Below are positions 45,088 through 54,299 of a stretch of DNA of 64,000 nucleotides, in pieces. Where the stretch lies: the NCBI GenBank assembly GCA_963840055.1, contig CAWIXM010000022.1:62001-126000 (forward strand), read 5' to 3'. Position 1 is the first letter of the stretch, and each line of letters begins with the position of its first letter. The translations under genes were made by a program, and so were the position numbers. This stretch comes from Rhodoplanes sp963840055 (GTDB lineage: Bacteria; Pseudomonadota; Alphaproteobacteria; Rhizobiales; Xanthobacteraceae). Under the pieces are notes generated by a model, which had not been told where the DNA came from, ran no database searches, and saw nothing but the letters and a program-made list of their open reading frames with translations.

Positions 45088-47571
45088 ATGTCGTCAGTTG
45101 AATTGACTGGTTCGATGGATTCCGTTGAAGACCCGAAAACCGCCGCATCCCGTCCGCCGACGGACGCGCGTGGAGCCGCCATGACTGACGAGACTTTGAG
45201 GCTCCTGAAGGAACTCGATCGCAAGGTGCTGTGGCTTGCGGCCTGGATGATCCACAACGCCAACCATCTGCGCGGAAACGTCGATGGGCTGAAGGTCGGC
45301 GGTCATCAGGCGTCCTCCGCCTCGCTCGCGACCATCATGACGTCGCTCTATTTCCACGTGCTGCGGCCCGAGGATCGCGTCGCTGTCAAGCCGCATGCAA
45401 GTCCGATCTTTCACGCAATCCAGTATCTCCTGGGGCGGCAGACCGTGGACAAGCTTCGCGACTATCGCGGCTACAAGGGCGCGCAGAGCTATCCCTCGCG
45501 CACCAAGGACGCCGACGATGTCGATTTCTCGACCGGCTCGGTTGGACTTGGCGTCGCGCAGACGCTGTTCGCCTCCCTCACCCAGGACTATATCCGCGCG
45601 CACGGCTTCGGCGGCGACCGTCCGGAAGGGCGCATGGTCGCCCTCGTCGGCGATGCCGAAATGGACGAAGGCAATGTCTTCGAGTCGATGCTGGAAGGCT
45701 GGAAGCAGGGCCTGCGGAACTGCTGGTGGATCATCGACTACAACCGCCAGAGCCTCGATGCGGTGATCCGCGAGGGGCTATGGGCGCGCTACGCGGCGTT
45801 GTTCCGCGATTTTGGCTGGGACGTCGTGATCCTGAAATACGGATCGCTGCTCGAGGCGGCGTTCGCGCGGCCGGGCGGGGAGGCGCTGCGTAGCTGGATC
45901 GATTCCTGCCCGAACCAGCTCTACTCGGCGCTGGTCTTCCAGGGCGGTGCGGCTTGGCGCAAGCGGCTGACCGACGATCTCGGGGCCGACTCGGCAGTCA
46001 TGCGGCTGATCGGCGAGTTGTCCGACGACGCGTTGGCGCAGCTCATGACCAATCTCGCCGGCCACGATCTGCCGACGCTGATCGACGCCTTTGGCCGGAT
46101 CGACCACGACCGGCCGACCTGCTTCATCGCCTATACGGTCAAGGGCTACGGGTTGCCGTTCGCCGGCCATAAGGACAACCACGCCGGCCTGATGACGACG
46201 GCGCAGATGGAAACCTTCCGCCAAGCGATGAAAATCCGGCCCGGTCACGAGTGGGACCGGTTCGAAGGGCTGAACGTGCGCGCGGAGGACCTGCAGGCGT
46301 TTCTCGACCGCATCCCGTTCGCGCAGGGCGGTCCCCGGCGCTACCGCGCTGCGCGGATCGAACCGCCCTCCGAGCTCAAGCTCGCAATCCAGCCGGACAT
46401 GTCGACCCAGCAAGGGTTCGGCGCGCTGCTCAATGAACTCGGCCGGGAAGCAAGCGCCTTCAGCGATCGCATCGTCACCGCGTCGCCCGACGTGACCATG
46501 TCCACCAATCTCGGGCCCTGGGTCAACCGGCGCGGCCTGTTCGCCCACGAGGCGATGGCCGACACATTCAAGAGCGAACGCATCCCCTCGACCTTGACCT
46601 GGGAGTTTTCGCCGCGCGGCCAGCACATCGAGCTCGGCATCGCGGAGATGAACCTGTTCATCCTGCTCGCTGCGTTCGGGCTTGCCCATTCGATTCACGG
46701 CGAGCGGCTGTTCCCGATCGGCACGTTGTATGACCCATTCGTCGAACGCGGCCTCGATGCGCTGAATTACGCCTGCTACCAGGACGCGCGCTTCATCCTC
46801 GCGGGCACCCCCTCGGGGATTACGCTGTCGCCCGAAGGCGGCGCGCATCAGTCGATCGCCACGCCGCTGATCGGGCTCGCGCAGGACGGGCTCGCCGCGT
46901 TCGAGCCCGCCTTCGTCGATGAACTCGCGGTCGTGCTCGCTTTTGCCTTCGACTACATCCAGCGGGACGGGGAAGGGGAGCCGTCCGAACGAACTTGGCT
47001 GCGCGACGAGACCGGCGGTTCGATCTATCTGCGTTTATCGACCCGGCCGATCGAGCAGCCACAGCGGGCAATGACGCCGGAGCTGCGCCAGGGAATCATC
47101 GACGGCGCCTACTGGATGCGACGGCCCGGGCCGAACTGCCAAGTCGTGGTCGCCTATACCGGCACGGTCGCGCCCGAAGCGATCCAGGCGGTCGGCTTGA
47201 TGGCCGAGGATCGCCGCGACGTCGGGCTGCTCGCGGTGACGTCGGCGGACCGGTTGAACGCCGGCTGGACCGCGGCGAGCCGCGCGCGCGAGCGCGGGCT
47301 ACCGCATGCGCGCTCGCATATCGAACGGCTGCTTGCCGACGCGCCCCCCTCTTGCGCACTTGTTACCGTGCTCGACGGCCATCCGGCAACGCTCGCTTGG
47401 CTCGGCGCCGTCGCCGGCCATCGCACGCGCTCGCTCGGGGTCGAGCATTTCGGTCAGACCGGCTCGATCCCAGATCTCTATCGCCACTATGGAATCGACG
47501 CCAACGCCATCGTCGCCGCGGCTCAGGCAATCGCGCCGGGCCGCCCGATCCGCCATCTCAAAGCGCTGTAG
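45088..47571 (+). CDS. Homodimeric pyruvate dehydrogenase E1 (AceE)-like thiamine-diphosphate enzyme
   Basis: 827 aa (796 if started at the ATG at 45181), in the E1/transketolase superfamily. The ThDP/Mg motif is GDAEMDEGNVFES...NCWWIIDYNRQSLD, close to AceE's GDGEMDEPES..N. Also seen are 'GGHQASSASLATIMTSLYFHVLRPEDRVAVKPHASPIFH', 'KGYGLPFAGHKDNHAGLMT' and a transketolase-like central domain (GIAEMNLFILLAAFGLAHSI, LSPEGGAHQSI). Homologues are often called transketolase or PDH E1 in Bradyrhizobium. No E2 or E3 gene is adjacent, so its acyl acceptor and true substrate are uncertain. Confidence 0.88.
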   Translation: MSSVELTGSMDSVEDPKTAASRPPTDARGAAMTDETLRLLKELDRKVLWLAAWMIHNANHLRGNVDGLKVGGHQASSASLATIMTSLYFHVLRPEDRVAVKPHASPIFHAIQYLLGRQTVDKLRDYRGYKGAQSYPSRTKDADDVDFSTGSVGLGVAQTLFASLTQDYIRAHGFGGDRPEGRMVALVGDAEMDEGNVFESMLEGWKQGLRNCWWIIDYNRQSLDAVIREGLWARYAALFRDFGWDVVILKYGSLLEAAFARPGGEALRSWIDSCPNQLYSALVFQGGAAWRKRLTDDLGADSAVMRLIGELSDDALAQLMTNLAGHDLPTLIDAFGRIDHDRPTCFIAYTVKGYGLPFAGHKDNHAGLMTTAQMETFRQAMKIRPGHEWDRFEGLNVRAEDLQAFLDRIPFAQGGPRRYRAARIEPPSELKLAIQPDMSTQQGFGALLNELGREASAFSDRIVTASPDVTMSTNLGPWVNRRGLFAHEAMADTFKSERIPSTLTWEFSPRGQHIELGIAEMNLFILLAAFGLAHSIHGERLFPIGTLYDPFVERGLDALNYACYQDARFILAGTPSGITLSPEGGAHQSIATPLIGLAQDGLAAFEPAFVDELAVVLAFAFDYIQRDGEGEPSERTWLRDETGGSIYLRLSTRPIEQPQRAMTPELRQGIIDGAYWMRRPGPNCQVVVAYTGTVAPEAIQAVGLMAEDRRDVGLLAVTSADRLNAGWTAASRARERGLPHARSHIERLLADAPPSCALVTVLDGHPATLAWLGAVAGHRTRSLGVEHFGQTGSIPDLYRHYGIDANAIVAAAQAIAPGRPIRHLKAL

Positions 47572-47601
47572 GTCCGGCTGGCGCCCACATCGAGGTCATC
47601 G

Positions 47602-49416
47602 CTATTTCGATGCACCCTTGGATGGTCGCAGGCGTGCGATCGCAAATAGCAGCCATCCCGAACCGATACAGGCCGGAATCGCAGCCCACAGCCACGGTTC
47701 GTTCCCCGTTGCAAAGTAGATCGCCACGGCGGCCACTCCAGCAGCCGCGCTGATGCACAGGATCGCGAGCGCCCATCCCGGGCTCACGCCGCCGCCGCCT
47801 TCCGCCTTTGAGCCGAAGAGCGGCCCGAGGACAAGGGGCGCAAGGGAGAGCTGGGCGCAGCAGAACGCGACGACGAGGGCGATAAATCCGCCCCCGGAAA
47901 AATCAATCGTGAACTGCGCGTCGAAGATGACGAACGCGGCCAGCATCAGCAGGCACAAGCCGCTCCCTATGAGAATGGCCGGCCGTGCTCCGACCTTATC
48001 CGACGCGGCGTGTGTTTCTTGGGATGCGGGCGTTGAGCGAAATGCGGGCAATACATCGTAGCGCAGGACGCAGAGGCTTGCCGCGAGCATGGAGGCCATC
48101 GTCGTTAGAGCGATTATCACGACGCTCACGAGCAAGAGCGACAGCGCGCTGCCGGCCACCCAGTTCTGCTGGGACGCGATTTTGCCCACGAAGGTCTGCA
48201 TCACATGGGCGCCGGCCGGAACCCTCAGCGCCGCGACGGCGATCGCGCCGAACATGCAGAGGAACAGCGACACGAGCGCGGTCTCTGTTGCGTAAGTCCT
48301 GATGATTCTGCCTAACGTCGCGGCGCGTCCTTCCGAAGCAGCGGGATCGGTGTCTCCATCCTTCGCAAGCGCCGCAAATCGCTGCCAGTTGGTGATGTCG
48401 ACGATCGGATAAAGCAACGGCAGCAGGATAAGGGCGATCACACCGGCGCTTGATATTCCGACTCCCGTCCGCAGGGTCGCCACGCTGTCACTCACGATGC
48501 TGTCGAATCCCCTGGACGACAGCTCGACGACGGTAAAGACGACCACGAAAACCGCGGCGACGGATACGCACACATTGAGGATCTTGTTGAATCTTCTGAA
48601 CGCCCGAGCGCCGCGGGGCTCGCGCCTGGACACGCCGTCAGGCGTGGCGCTGCCGTCGGGCGTATCAATCGGGCTCGTATCGACGTAACGCGAGCGCCGG
48701 TATGCAAGCATGACGATGCAACAGACGGCGACAAACAGCACGGCAAACGCGCCGTGGGGCGACAGCGGCCTGAGCGTCGCCATGACAATGTACAAGAGCA
48801 AGGCGGTCGAACCGAACAAGCTCAGATACAACATGCCGAGTTGCGCCTGCGTTGAGCGCAGCACCCCGGAAATCCCCGCAGGCAAAGCGTAAGTCGCCGT
48901 CAACGCCAGCATGCCAAGCATTACCAGGTAATACGGGGTTTCCGGCATGACCGGCTTCAATACGGTAGCAACGCCAAACGCTTCGCAGATCATGAGACCA
49001 GAAAGCGCGAAAACCGTCAGGCTGGCTGCAACGAGGCGCACGCGAGAGTCGTTGCCATGCCGCCGTGCAACAAACTCATTGACGGTAAAGGATTGGCCGT
49101 GCGCCACCGCGCTCTGGAAGAACTCAAGCATCGGCCGCCGCAGGACGTTTAACAGATAAAGACCCAGTCCCAACGAAGCCGACGCGATGATCGCCGGCCA
49201 AAAATCCCCGCTCGCGCCCCAGGCGAAGAACGGGCCGAATGTCGCCATTTTCAGCGCATATGCGATGGACGAATTCTGGATGACGCTCGGCGGCGTACGT
49301 TCGGCGGCGATGAAGTAGTCCTGGGCTTGGCCGCTTGCCTTGCCGCGCAGAAGTTGAATCGGCAGGAAATAGGCGCCGAGCGCAGCGACAAGGATGAGCG
49401 TAGCGAGAAGTGGCAT
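47602..49416 (-). CDS. Sodium:solute symporter-like membrane transporter
   Basis: 604 aa with about 13-14 membrane helices in the SSS/LeuT-fold style. It opens with an outward N-terminus and 'ALGAYFLPIQLLRGKASGQAQDYFIAAERTPPSVIQNSSIAYALKMATFGPFFAWG', where SSS proteins have DYFLAGR. 'SFTVNEFVARRHGND' and 'LYPIVDITNWQRFAALAKDGD' are family-like. A charged cytoplasmic loop at about 245-280 is longer than usual. Substrate unknown. Convergent with the E1-like gene, 30 bp between stops. Confidence 0.8.
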   Translation of the reverse strand: MPLLATLILVAALGAYFLPIQLLRGKASGQAQDYFIAAERTPPSVIQNSSIAYALKMATFGPFFAWGASGDFWPAIIASASLGLGLYLLNVLRRPMLEFFQSAVAHGQSFTVNEFVARRHGNDSRVRLVAASLTVFALSGLMICEAFGVATVLKPVMPETPYYLVMLGMLALTATYALPAGISGVLRSTQAQLGMLYLSLFGSTALLLYIVMATLRPLSPHGAFAVLFVAVCCIVMLAYRRSRYVDTSPIDTPDGSATPDGVSRREPRGARAFRRFNKILNVCVSVAAVFVVVFTVVELSSRGFDSIVSDSVATLRTGVGISSAGVIALILLPLLYPIVDITNWQRFAALAKDGDTDPAASEGRAATLGRIIRTYATETALVSLFLCMFGAIAVAALRVPAGAHVMQTFVGKIASQQNWVAGSALSLLLVSVVIIALTTMASMLAASLCVLRYDVLPAFRSTPASQETHAASDKVGARPAILIGSGLCLLMLAAFVIFDAQFTIDFSGGGFIALVVAFCCAQLSLAPLVLGPLFGSKAEGGGGVSPGWALAILCISAAAGVAAVAIYFATGNEPWLWAAIPACIGSGWLLFAIARLRPSKGASK

Positions 49417-49542
49417 AAAAAGGCCGCTGGTTCGCCTGACGGCGGGGGACGGCCGATCTAATACGGGAAAAGGCCGATCCGGAGCAATGACCTGTCCGCG
49501 GGCGGGCGCTTCAATGAAAAATGAACAAGTAGCCCTTGGTGG

Positions 49543-49579
49543 GCAGGACCGCGGAGCTGGCGCTCCGCGCGAGTCCTGC
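49543..49579. other. Long hairpin in the 49.4-49.7 kb spacer
   Basis: GCAGGACCGCGGAG (49543-49556) and CTCCGCGCGAGTCCTGC (49563-49579) form a stem of about 14 pairs with a small bulge and a 6-base loop. No T run follows on either strand. It lies upstream of the transporter (minus strand) and upstream of the alpha/beta hydrolase. It could be a repeat, a processing site or a weak terminator. The rest of the spacer shows nothing else. Confidence 0.45.
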
Positions 49580-49680
49580 TTCGCCGTCGTGTCGCATAAT
49601 GGCGGTAGTCAGAACCAGCGTTCGAGGTTGCTCATCTCGTAAAGGCCTGGGACGTTTAAGCGAAAGCAGCCATCCCTGAA

Positions 49681-50337
49681 ATGATTGGACGGGCTCGATA
49701 CAGAGGTTGGGGCAGCGCGAGGCAGGCGCGGCACCGGCAAGACGCGCGCGCGCGTTCCAGTTTGCGGCCTCGTGGCGGTTGGATTGCGGCCGCCATGGCG
49801 ATCGTTCTTCTGTGGGGAAGCTGCGCGCTCGCCGCCGAGCATCCGCGGGTGTTATTGCTGCGCGGCTGGTTCGGCGTGTTCTCGACGGGGCTGGATGCGC
49901 TCGCCGATGAACTCAAAGCGAAGGGCATCTATGTCGAAGTGGCCGGGCACCTCTACTGGGAGACGGCTGTCGAGGACATTGTTCGCGAGCGGGCGGCTGG
50001 CAAGGTCGCCCCGATCGTCCTTGTCGGCCACTCGCAGGGCGCCAACAACGTGATCGACATGGCGCGCGAGCTTGCGAAGCATAATGTCCAGGTCGACCTT
50101 CTGGTGACGCTGGCGCCGTTCCTGCAAGAACCCGTTCCGGCCAATGTCTTGCGTGCGATGAATTTCTACCAGTCGCCCGGGTGGGGCGCGCCGCTCACGA
50201 CCGCTGAAGGCTTCCACGGCAAGCTGTTGAACATTGACGTGAGCAACGACTGGACCATCACCCACATCAGCATCGACAAGAGTGAGAAGATCCACGCTCG
50301 GATTGCTCGGGAGGTCCTCGCTCTGGCTCATCGGTAG
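49681..50337 (+). CDS. Secreted alpha/beta-hydrolase-fold protein
   Basis: 218 aa from the ATG at 49681; an internal ATG at 49795 would give a tidy signal peptide (MAIVLLWGSCALAA) and may be the real start, since the first 38 residues are Arg-rich and unusual. The mature part is an alpha/beta hydrolase: strand 'RVLLLRGWFGVF', nucleophile elbow GHSQG with Ser118, 'TLAPFLQEP' and a late His in 'WTITHISIDKS'. Lipase or esterase activity is likely, substrate unknown. Followed 240 bp later by a phasin gene. Confidence 0.75.
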   Translation: MIGRARYRGWGSARQARHRQDARARSSLRPRGGWIAAAMAIVLLWGSCALAAEHPRVLLLRGWFGVFSTGLDALADELKAKGIYVEVAGHLYWETAVEDIVRERAAGKVAPIVLVGHSQGANNVIDMARELAKHNVQVDLLVTLAPFLQEPVPANVLRAMNFYQSPGWGAPLTTAEGFHGKLLNIDVSNDWTITHISIDKSEKIHARIAREVLALAHR

Positions 50338-50577
50338 GAGGACGGGGGGCAACGGCGGACTGGTTGGCGTGGCCAAAACACGGAATGCGGATTAACCAAC
50401 AGGGCGGCAGGCCCTCGTTCCAGAAAAGTTCTCACTTGATTTCTGCCCCGCAATAGCGCACCGCCTTTCCCGCGCAATGCGCTTTGACCGTCTGATCCGC
50501 CGCCTGTAACATTGCACCATTGGCCCTTACCGGGTGGGCTGGTCTTGAACGGGGCCCGTGGTGCCTAGGAGATCATC

Positions 50578-50970
50578 ATGACGAAGAACAAGTCGCCCTT
50601 CGAAATGCCGACCGACGTACGCAAGATGACCGAACAAAGCATGGATCAGGTACGAACGGCGATTAACAGCTACTTGCAGTTTTTCCAGCGCGCCGTTCCC
50701 GGCGCTCCCATGGGCGGCAATGAGCTGAGCAACAAGGTTCTGACCTATGCCGAGCGCAATGTCGCGAATGCCTTCGAGTTCGCCCAGAAGCTCGTTCAGA
50801 TCAAAGACGTCCAGGACCTCGTCAAGCTGCAGACCGAGTTCATCCAGTCGCAGATGCAGGCGATGACCGAGCAAGCCAAGGACCTGAGCGAAACCGCCAC
50901 CAAGGCCGTAATGGACGCGGTCAAAGGGGTAGGGGGCTCGCCGGGCGAAGGCGGTGGGATTTCGTCCTAA
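50578..50970 (+). CDS. Phasin-family protein
   Basis: Coats polyhydroxyalkanoate granules. 130 aa, all helical, with the phasin pattern 'FFQRAVPGAPMGGNELSNKVLTYAERNVANAFEFAQKLVQIKDVQDLVKLQTEFIQSQMQAMTEQAKDLSETATKAV'. The Gly-rich tail is disordered. The ATG at 50578 follows CCTAGGAGATC. A single-gene unit closed by a strong terminator, which fits a highly expressed structural protein. No phaC or phaZ is nearby, so the granule role rests on the family. Confidence 0.92.
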   Translation: MTKNKSPFEMPTDVRKMTEQSMDQVRTAINSYLQFFQRAVPGAPMGGNELSNKVLTYAERNVANAFEFAQKLVQIKDVQDLVKLQTEFIQSQMQAMTEQAKDLSETATKAVMDAVKGVGGSPGEGGGISS

Positions 50971-50987
50971 CCCCTCCTCGCAGGCGG

Positions 50988-51032
50988 CAGCCGGCGTGTA
51001 GACGATTTAGAGGCCGCCGGCTGAGTTTTTTT
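50988..51032 (+). terminator. Rho-independent terminator after the phasin gene
   Basis: CAGCCGGCG (50988-50996) pairs perfectly with CGCCGGCTG (51015-51023); AG and then seven T follow (51026-51032). It starts 18 bp after the phasin stop. Confidence 0.92.
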
Positions 51033-51204
51033 ATACCGAGGGGCGCGTCGCGGCATGCCATGCTGCGAGCGTTTGCTGTCTTTCTTTGCACGAAACGAGC
51101 CCGATCGATGGGCTCGTCTCGCTTTTCTTAGCAATTGGCGCGGTTTGCGTTGCTCGCGCGCTTGCGCAACGGGAACCCGAGTTTGGCCTCCGACAGTGGC
51201 GAAG

Positions 51205-52218
51205 TCAGAGTGGTTGCGCGGTTACGCCGCCGGTCGCGCGACCGGCGAGGCGGCCGTCGATCGCGCGGCGGATCACCTGACGTATCTCGGTATTCGATAG
51301 GAAGAGGTCGTGATTGATGATGCCCCAGCCCTGCTGCGAGGCGTCGATCACCCGCAAACCCAGACGCTCGAGCTGGGCCTTTTGCGCTGCGCCGACGCGC
51401 GTCATGCCTCCGGCGATCCATCGCGAGACCGAAAGCGCGCGATCGTTCGTGGCCGTCACGATCGTGATTTTCGGAGCAAGGCCGCCAATGCGCTCGACCG
51501 AAGCGGAGAACACGTCCATGTCGATGTCCGGCGAAGCGAAGACGATTGATCCGATTCGCGCGGTCGCGGCCTCGCCCTGGCGTGCGTAAAGCTGGCGAAG
51601 GGCCTCCATCGTCACCATCGTGCCGATGCTGTGCGCGACGATATGGATCGTGCCCACCGACTCGCTCGCCAGCAGCGTGTTGACGGTGCGCTCCAAGGCG
51701 TCGCGCGACCACATCGCGCTCTCGCGGTCATAGCCGTAGTCGAGGAGCTTGGCCCGCGACGGCCAGGTAAACACCATCGTGTGGCCGTGGAAACGAATGC
51801 CGTCGGAGAGCTTCACGGCGTCGAGCGCTGCTGACTCGAAGGTTGTGTTGTATCCGTGCACGTAAAGCAACAGATCGCGCCGCGGCGCCAACCGGAACAG
51901 GTCGCCGACATCGGCGAGCCGTTCGACCGCATCGATGCGCCAATTGTCAAGCCCGATCGAGGCGAGCGAAAACCGGCCGTCGTCCGGGGGCGTGAGCTTT
52001 GCGCGCGCTGCGCTCAGCGTGCCTCGTTCCGCACCGAACCAAGGCTCCGCGCGCGCCCCGCCGACGGGCTTGCGGGTCGTCGCCACCAGCAGCGTCGGAT
52101 TGGCCGAAAGGTCGGACGCGTCGTACTTGGGGCCTCCGGCGATCACGTTGGCGCAGCCGGGAAGCGCAGCTGCGCAGGCCGCCGCCGCGCCGGCACGCAG
52201 AACGGTCCGACGCGACAT
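51205..52218 (-). CDS. Alpha/beta hydrolase (DUF900-type), probable Tat/lipoprotein signal
   Basis: 337 aa from the ATG at 52218, with GGAACGGAG upstream; longer starts exist but lack this site. The N-terminus SRRTVLRAGAAAACAAALPGC has a twin-Arg-like SRRTVLR, a hydrophobic stretch and a lipobox ending in Cys22. The hydrolase core has 'LLLYVHGYNTTFESAALDA', 'FTWPSRAKLLDYGYDRESA' and the nucleophile Ser197 in VAHSIGT; a late 'GIINHDLFLSN' supplies the His. Exported or membrane-tethered esterase/lipase of unknown substrate. Confidence 0.85.
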   Translation of the reverse strand: MSRRTVLRAGAAAACAAALPGCANVIAGGPKYDASDLSANPTLLVATTRKPVGGARAEPWFGAERGTLSAARAKLTPPDDGRFSLASIGLDNWRIDAVERLADVGDLFRLAPRRDLLLYVHGYNTTFESAALDAVKLSDGIRFHGHTMVFTWPSRAKLLDYGYDRESAMWSRDALERTVNTLLASESVGTIHIVAHSIGTMVTMEALRQLYARQGEAATARIGSIVFASPDIDMDVFSASVERIGGLAPKITIVTATNDRALSVSRWIAGGMTRVGAAQKAQLERLGLRVIDASQQGWGIINHDLFLSNTEIRQVIRRAIDGRLAGRATGGVTAQPL

Positions 52219-52625
52219 CTCCGTTCCGAGTAACATTTTCTCGCGCACGTGATGCCCTGCTCTGTTCTGCTGTTTGGCGACGCTCCGATGTCCGCCCGTC
52301 TTGGCCGGTGCGGTAGATGACGTCGGCGTTACGGGGCTGCACTTCACGGCCGCTTGCGGTACCGGCGATGCCGGACGCGCCCACCCCACCAACGAGCTTG
52401 CTTGACGCCTGATCGCGGCGACAACAGGGCGGGAAGGGCAAGCAAAATCACGGATGATTGCAAGATCATTGCGAGGGGCGAGTCCTAGCGCGGCATGTTC
52501 TCACGGCAAATTAAGATCGGCGGCCATCTCGTTGTGATAGGCGCCGCGCCTGCCTGCACCAGCCGCTTTGATCCGCGCGAAATTTGATCAAGGCGCGCGA
52601 ACCGCCCACTCCCTCTCTTGCGAGT
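52219..52625. other. Spacer between the DUF900 hydrolase and TetR genes
   Basis: About 400 bp between two minus-strand genes. I see no further gene, no clear hairpin followed by T residues and no repeat. It must hold the TetR gene's transcript end and the hydrolase promoter, neither of which I can place with confidence. Confidence 0.5.
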
Positions 52626-53246
52626 CTAGGGTTTCTGCAGCGACTTGATCAAGGCCGAGACGGCTTTGCGTAGCGGCTTTAGGTCGAAATCCGGCGCCAA
52701 GGCCTCGCGGTCGAAGCTCTCGGCCAGCTTGTCCATACCGAAGAGGGCCCGGACGAATCGCGGGTAGAGAAGCTGGCCGAGAAGTTTCTGCGCCGCCTCG
52801 GCGCTGGCCCGTGCCGACAGCCCGAACGTTGTCTTCAGGTAAGCGCTCAGGCGTGTGTGGACCTCCGTGAACATCACGTCGAAATGCTGCGCCGCTCCTT
52901 GCGGAAACCTTGCGGTCTCCGCCATGCTCACGCGACACATCTGAATCGAGGATTGGTAGAGCAGGATTTCAAGATACCGGCCGCAGAACATCGTCAGGGC
53001 TTCCGCGGGCTTCTCCGAATAATCGCCGGGCATTTTCAATCTGCTGAGAAAGAGTCCTCGCACCAAGCCAATGACTGCGAGGTACAGCTTCTCTTTGCTC
53101 TCGAAGTGAGCATAGAGGGAGCGTTTGGAGGTTTGCGCACGGGCGGCGACCAAATCCATCGACGCCCGTTCGAATCCCATTTCAAGAAACACATCCTTGG
53201 CGATCCAGAGGATGTGTTCGCGCAGTTGGTCGCCCCGTCTTGCCAT
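52626..53246 (-). CDS. TetR/AcrR-family transcriptional regulator
   Basis: 206 aa. The N-terminal HTH is 'REHILWIAKDVFLEMGFERASMDLVAARAQTSKRSLYAHFESKEKLYLAVI', the standard TetR pattern, and the rest is a helical ligand-binding domain with 'ALTMFCGRYLEILLYQSSIQMCRVSMAE'. It is divergent from the NmrA-like gene with 84 bp between starts. A 27-bp palindrome there (53283-53309) is the likely operator, so it probably represses its neighbour and itself. Ligand unknown. Confidence 0.93.
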   Translation of the reverse strand: MARRGDQLREHILWIAKDVFLEMGFERASMDLVAARAQTSKRSLYAHFESKEKLYLAVIGLVRGLFLSRLKMPGDYSEKPAEALTMFCGRYLEILLYQSSIQMCRVSMAETARFPQGAAQHFDVMFTEVHTRLSAYLKTTFGLSARASAEAAQKLLGQLLYPRFVRALFGMDKLAESFDREALAPDFDLKPLRKAVSALIKSLQKP

Positions 53247-53282
53247 ACTCGACTGTCGCTTACCTCGTCCCGCTTGACAATA

Positions 53283-53309
53283 AAGTATACGGTACGGTAT
53301 AGTATACTT
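53283..53309. promoter_or_regulatory. Palindromic operator in the TetR/NmrA divergent promoter
   Basis: AAGTATAC (53283-53290) and GTATACTT (53302-53309) are perfect inverted repeats with an 11-base centre GGTACGGTATA, itself carrying GGTA/TATA sub-repeats. The block is AT-rich in a GC-rich region, lies 37-63 bp before the TetR start, and includes -10-like TATA sequences. This is the size and place expected of a TetR operator. Confidence 0.8.
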
Positions 53310-53330
53310 AATTATACCGGATCAGATGCC

Positions 53331-54215
53331 ATGATCGTCGTTACCACGCCCACCGGCGCTATCGGCCGGCAGGTCTTGGAGAATATCCTCGCTGGCGGCG
53401 AGCCTATTCGCGTGATCGCGCGCGATCCCGCGCGCCTGCCGTCGCACACGCGCGAGCGCGTCGAGGTCGTTCGCGGGTCGCACGGCGACATCGATGTCGT
53501 CAACCAAGCGTTCATGGGCGCTGACTCTGTGTTCTGGCTGGTCCCGCCCGACCCTTACGCCAAGAGCATCGAGGCGGCCTATTTGGACTTCACCCGGCCG
53601 GCGTGCGACGCCTTCCGAAGCCGGGGAGTGAAGCGGGTGGTTGGAGTGTCCGCTCTTGGCCGCGGGTTGGCGGTGGCCAGAAAAGCCGGGTTGGTTACGG
53701 CGTCGCTGGCGATGGACGACTTGATCGCAAGCACGGGAGTGAACTTCCGGGCGCTCACGATGCCATCGTTCATGGACAACATTCTCCGCCAGGTCGAGCC
53801 GATCAAGAACCTGGGCATGTTCTTCTCGCCTATCGCCGGGGATCGCAAGTTCCCGACCTGCGCGACCCGCGACATCGCCGCCGTCGCCGCCAGGCTGCTG
53901 CTCGATCACTCCTGGAGTGGGCAAGACAATGTCGCTGTACTCGGTCCTGAGGACGTGTCCTTCAACGACATGGCGCAGATCATGTCTCAGGTGCTGGGGA
54001 AGCCCGTGCGCTTCCAACAAATTCCCTTCGAGGCGTTCAAGACCCGGCTTTTGGAAAACGGGATGTCGGAGGCCTTTGCTCAAGCATATGTCGACATGAT
54101 GGTGGCCAAGAACGAGGGCCTCGACGACGCCGAGCCACGCAATCCGCAGTCCACAACGCCAACCAGCTTCCGCCAATGGTGCGAGGACGTATTGAAGCCT
54201 GCGCTTCTCAGTTGA
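53331..54215 (+). CDS. NAD(P)-binding NmrA-like oxidoreductase/sensor
   Basis: 294 aa from the ATG at 53331; the frame upstream is antisense to the TetR gene and not coding. Atypical short-chain fold: N-terminal dinucleotide-binding 'IVVTTPTGAIGRQVLENILAGG' with G-x-x-G-x-x-G-like spacing, then 'VIARDPARL', 'DSVFWLVPPDP' and 'VVGVSALGRG'. Similar to NmrA/HSCARG and QOR2-type proteins that reduce quinones or sense NADPH. Under control of the divergent TetR regulator. Confidence 0.9.
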   Translation: MIVVTTPTGAIGRQVLENILAGGEPIRVIARDPARLPSHTRERVEVVRGSHGDIDVVNQAFMGADSVFWLVPPDPYAKSIEAAYLDFTRPACDAFRSRGVKRVVGVSALGRGLAVARKAGLVTASLAMDDLIASTGVNFRALTMPSFMDNILRQVEPIKNLGMFFSPIAGDRKFPTCATRDIAAVAARLLLDHSWSGQDNVAVLGPEDVSFNDMAQIMSQVLGKPVRFQQIPFEAFKTRLLENGMSEAFAQAYVDMMVAKNEGLDDAEPRNPQSTTPTSFRQWCEDVLKPALLS

Positions 54216-54299
54216 GATGCGCGAGTTGAAGGCTTTCAGAACGTCGGGTCACGCCATCGTGCGCAGCGCGGCGCGCCCGACGAACGCCTGCGCCTCGTC

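Noticed and set aside
51055..51300. 81-codon frame after the phasin terminator
   Set aside because: Overlaps the end of the DUF900 hydrolase on the other strand; Arg/Trp-rich shadow without a start signal.
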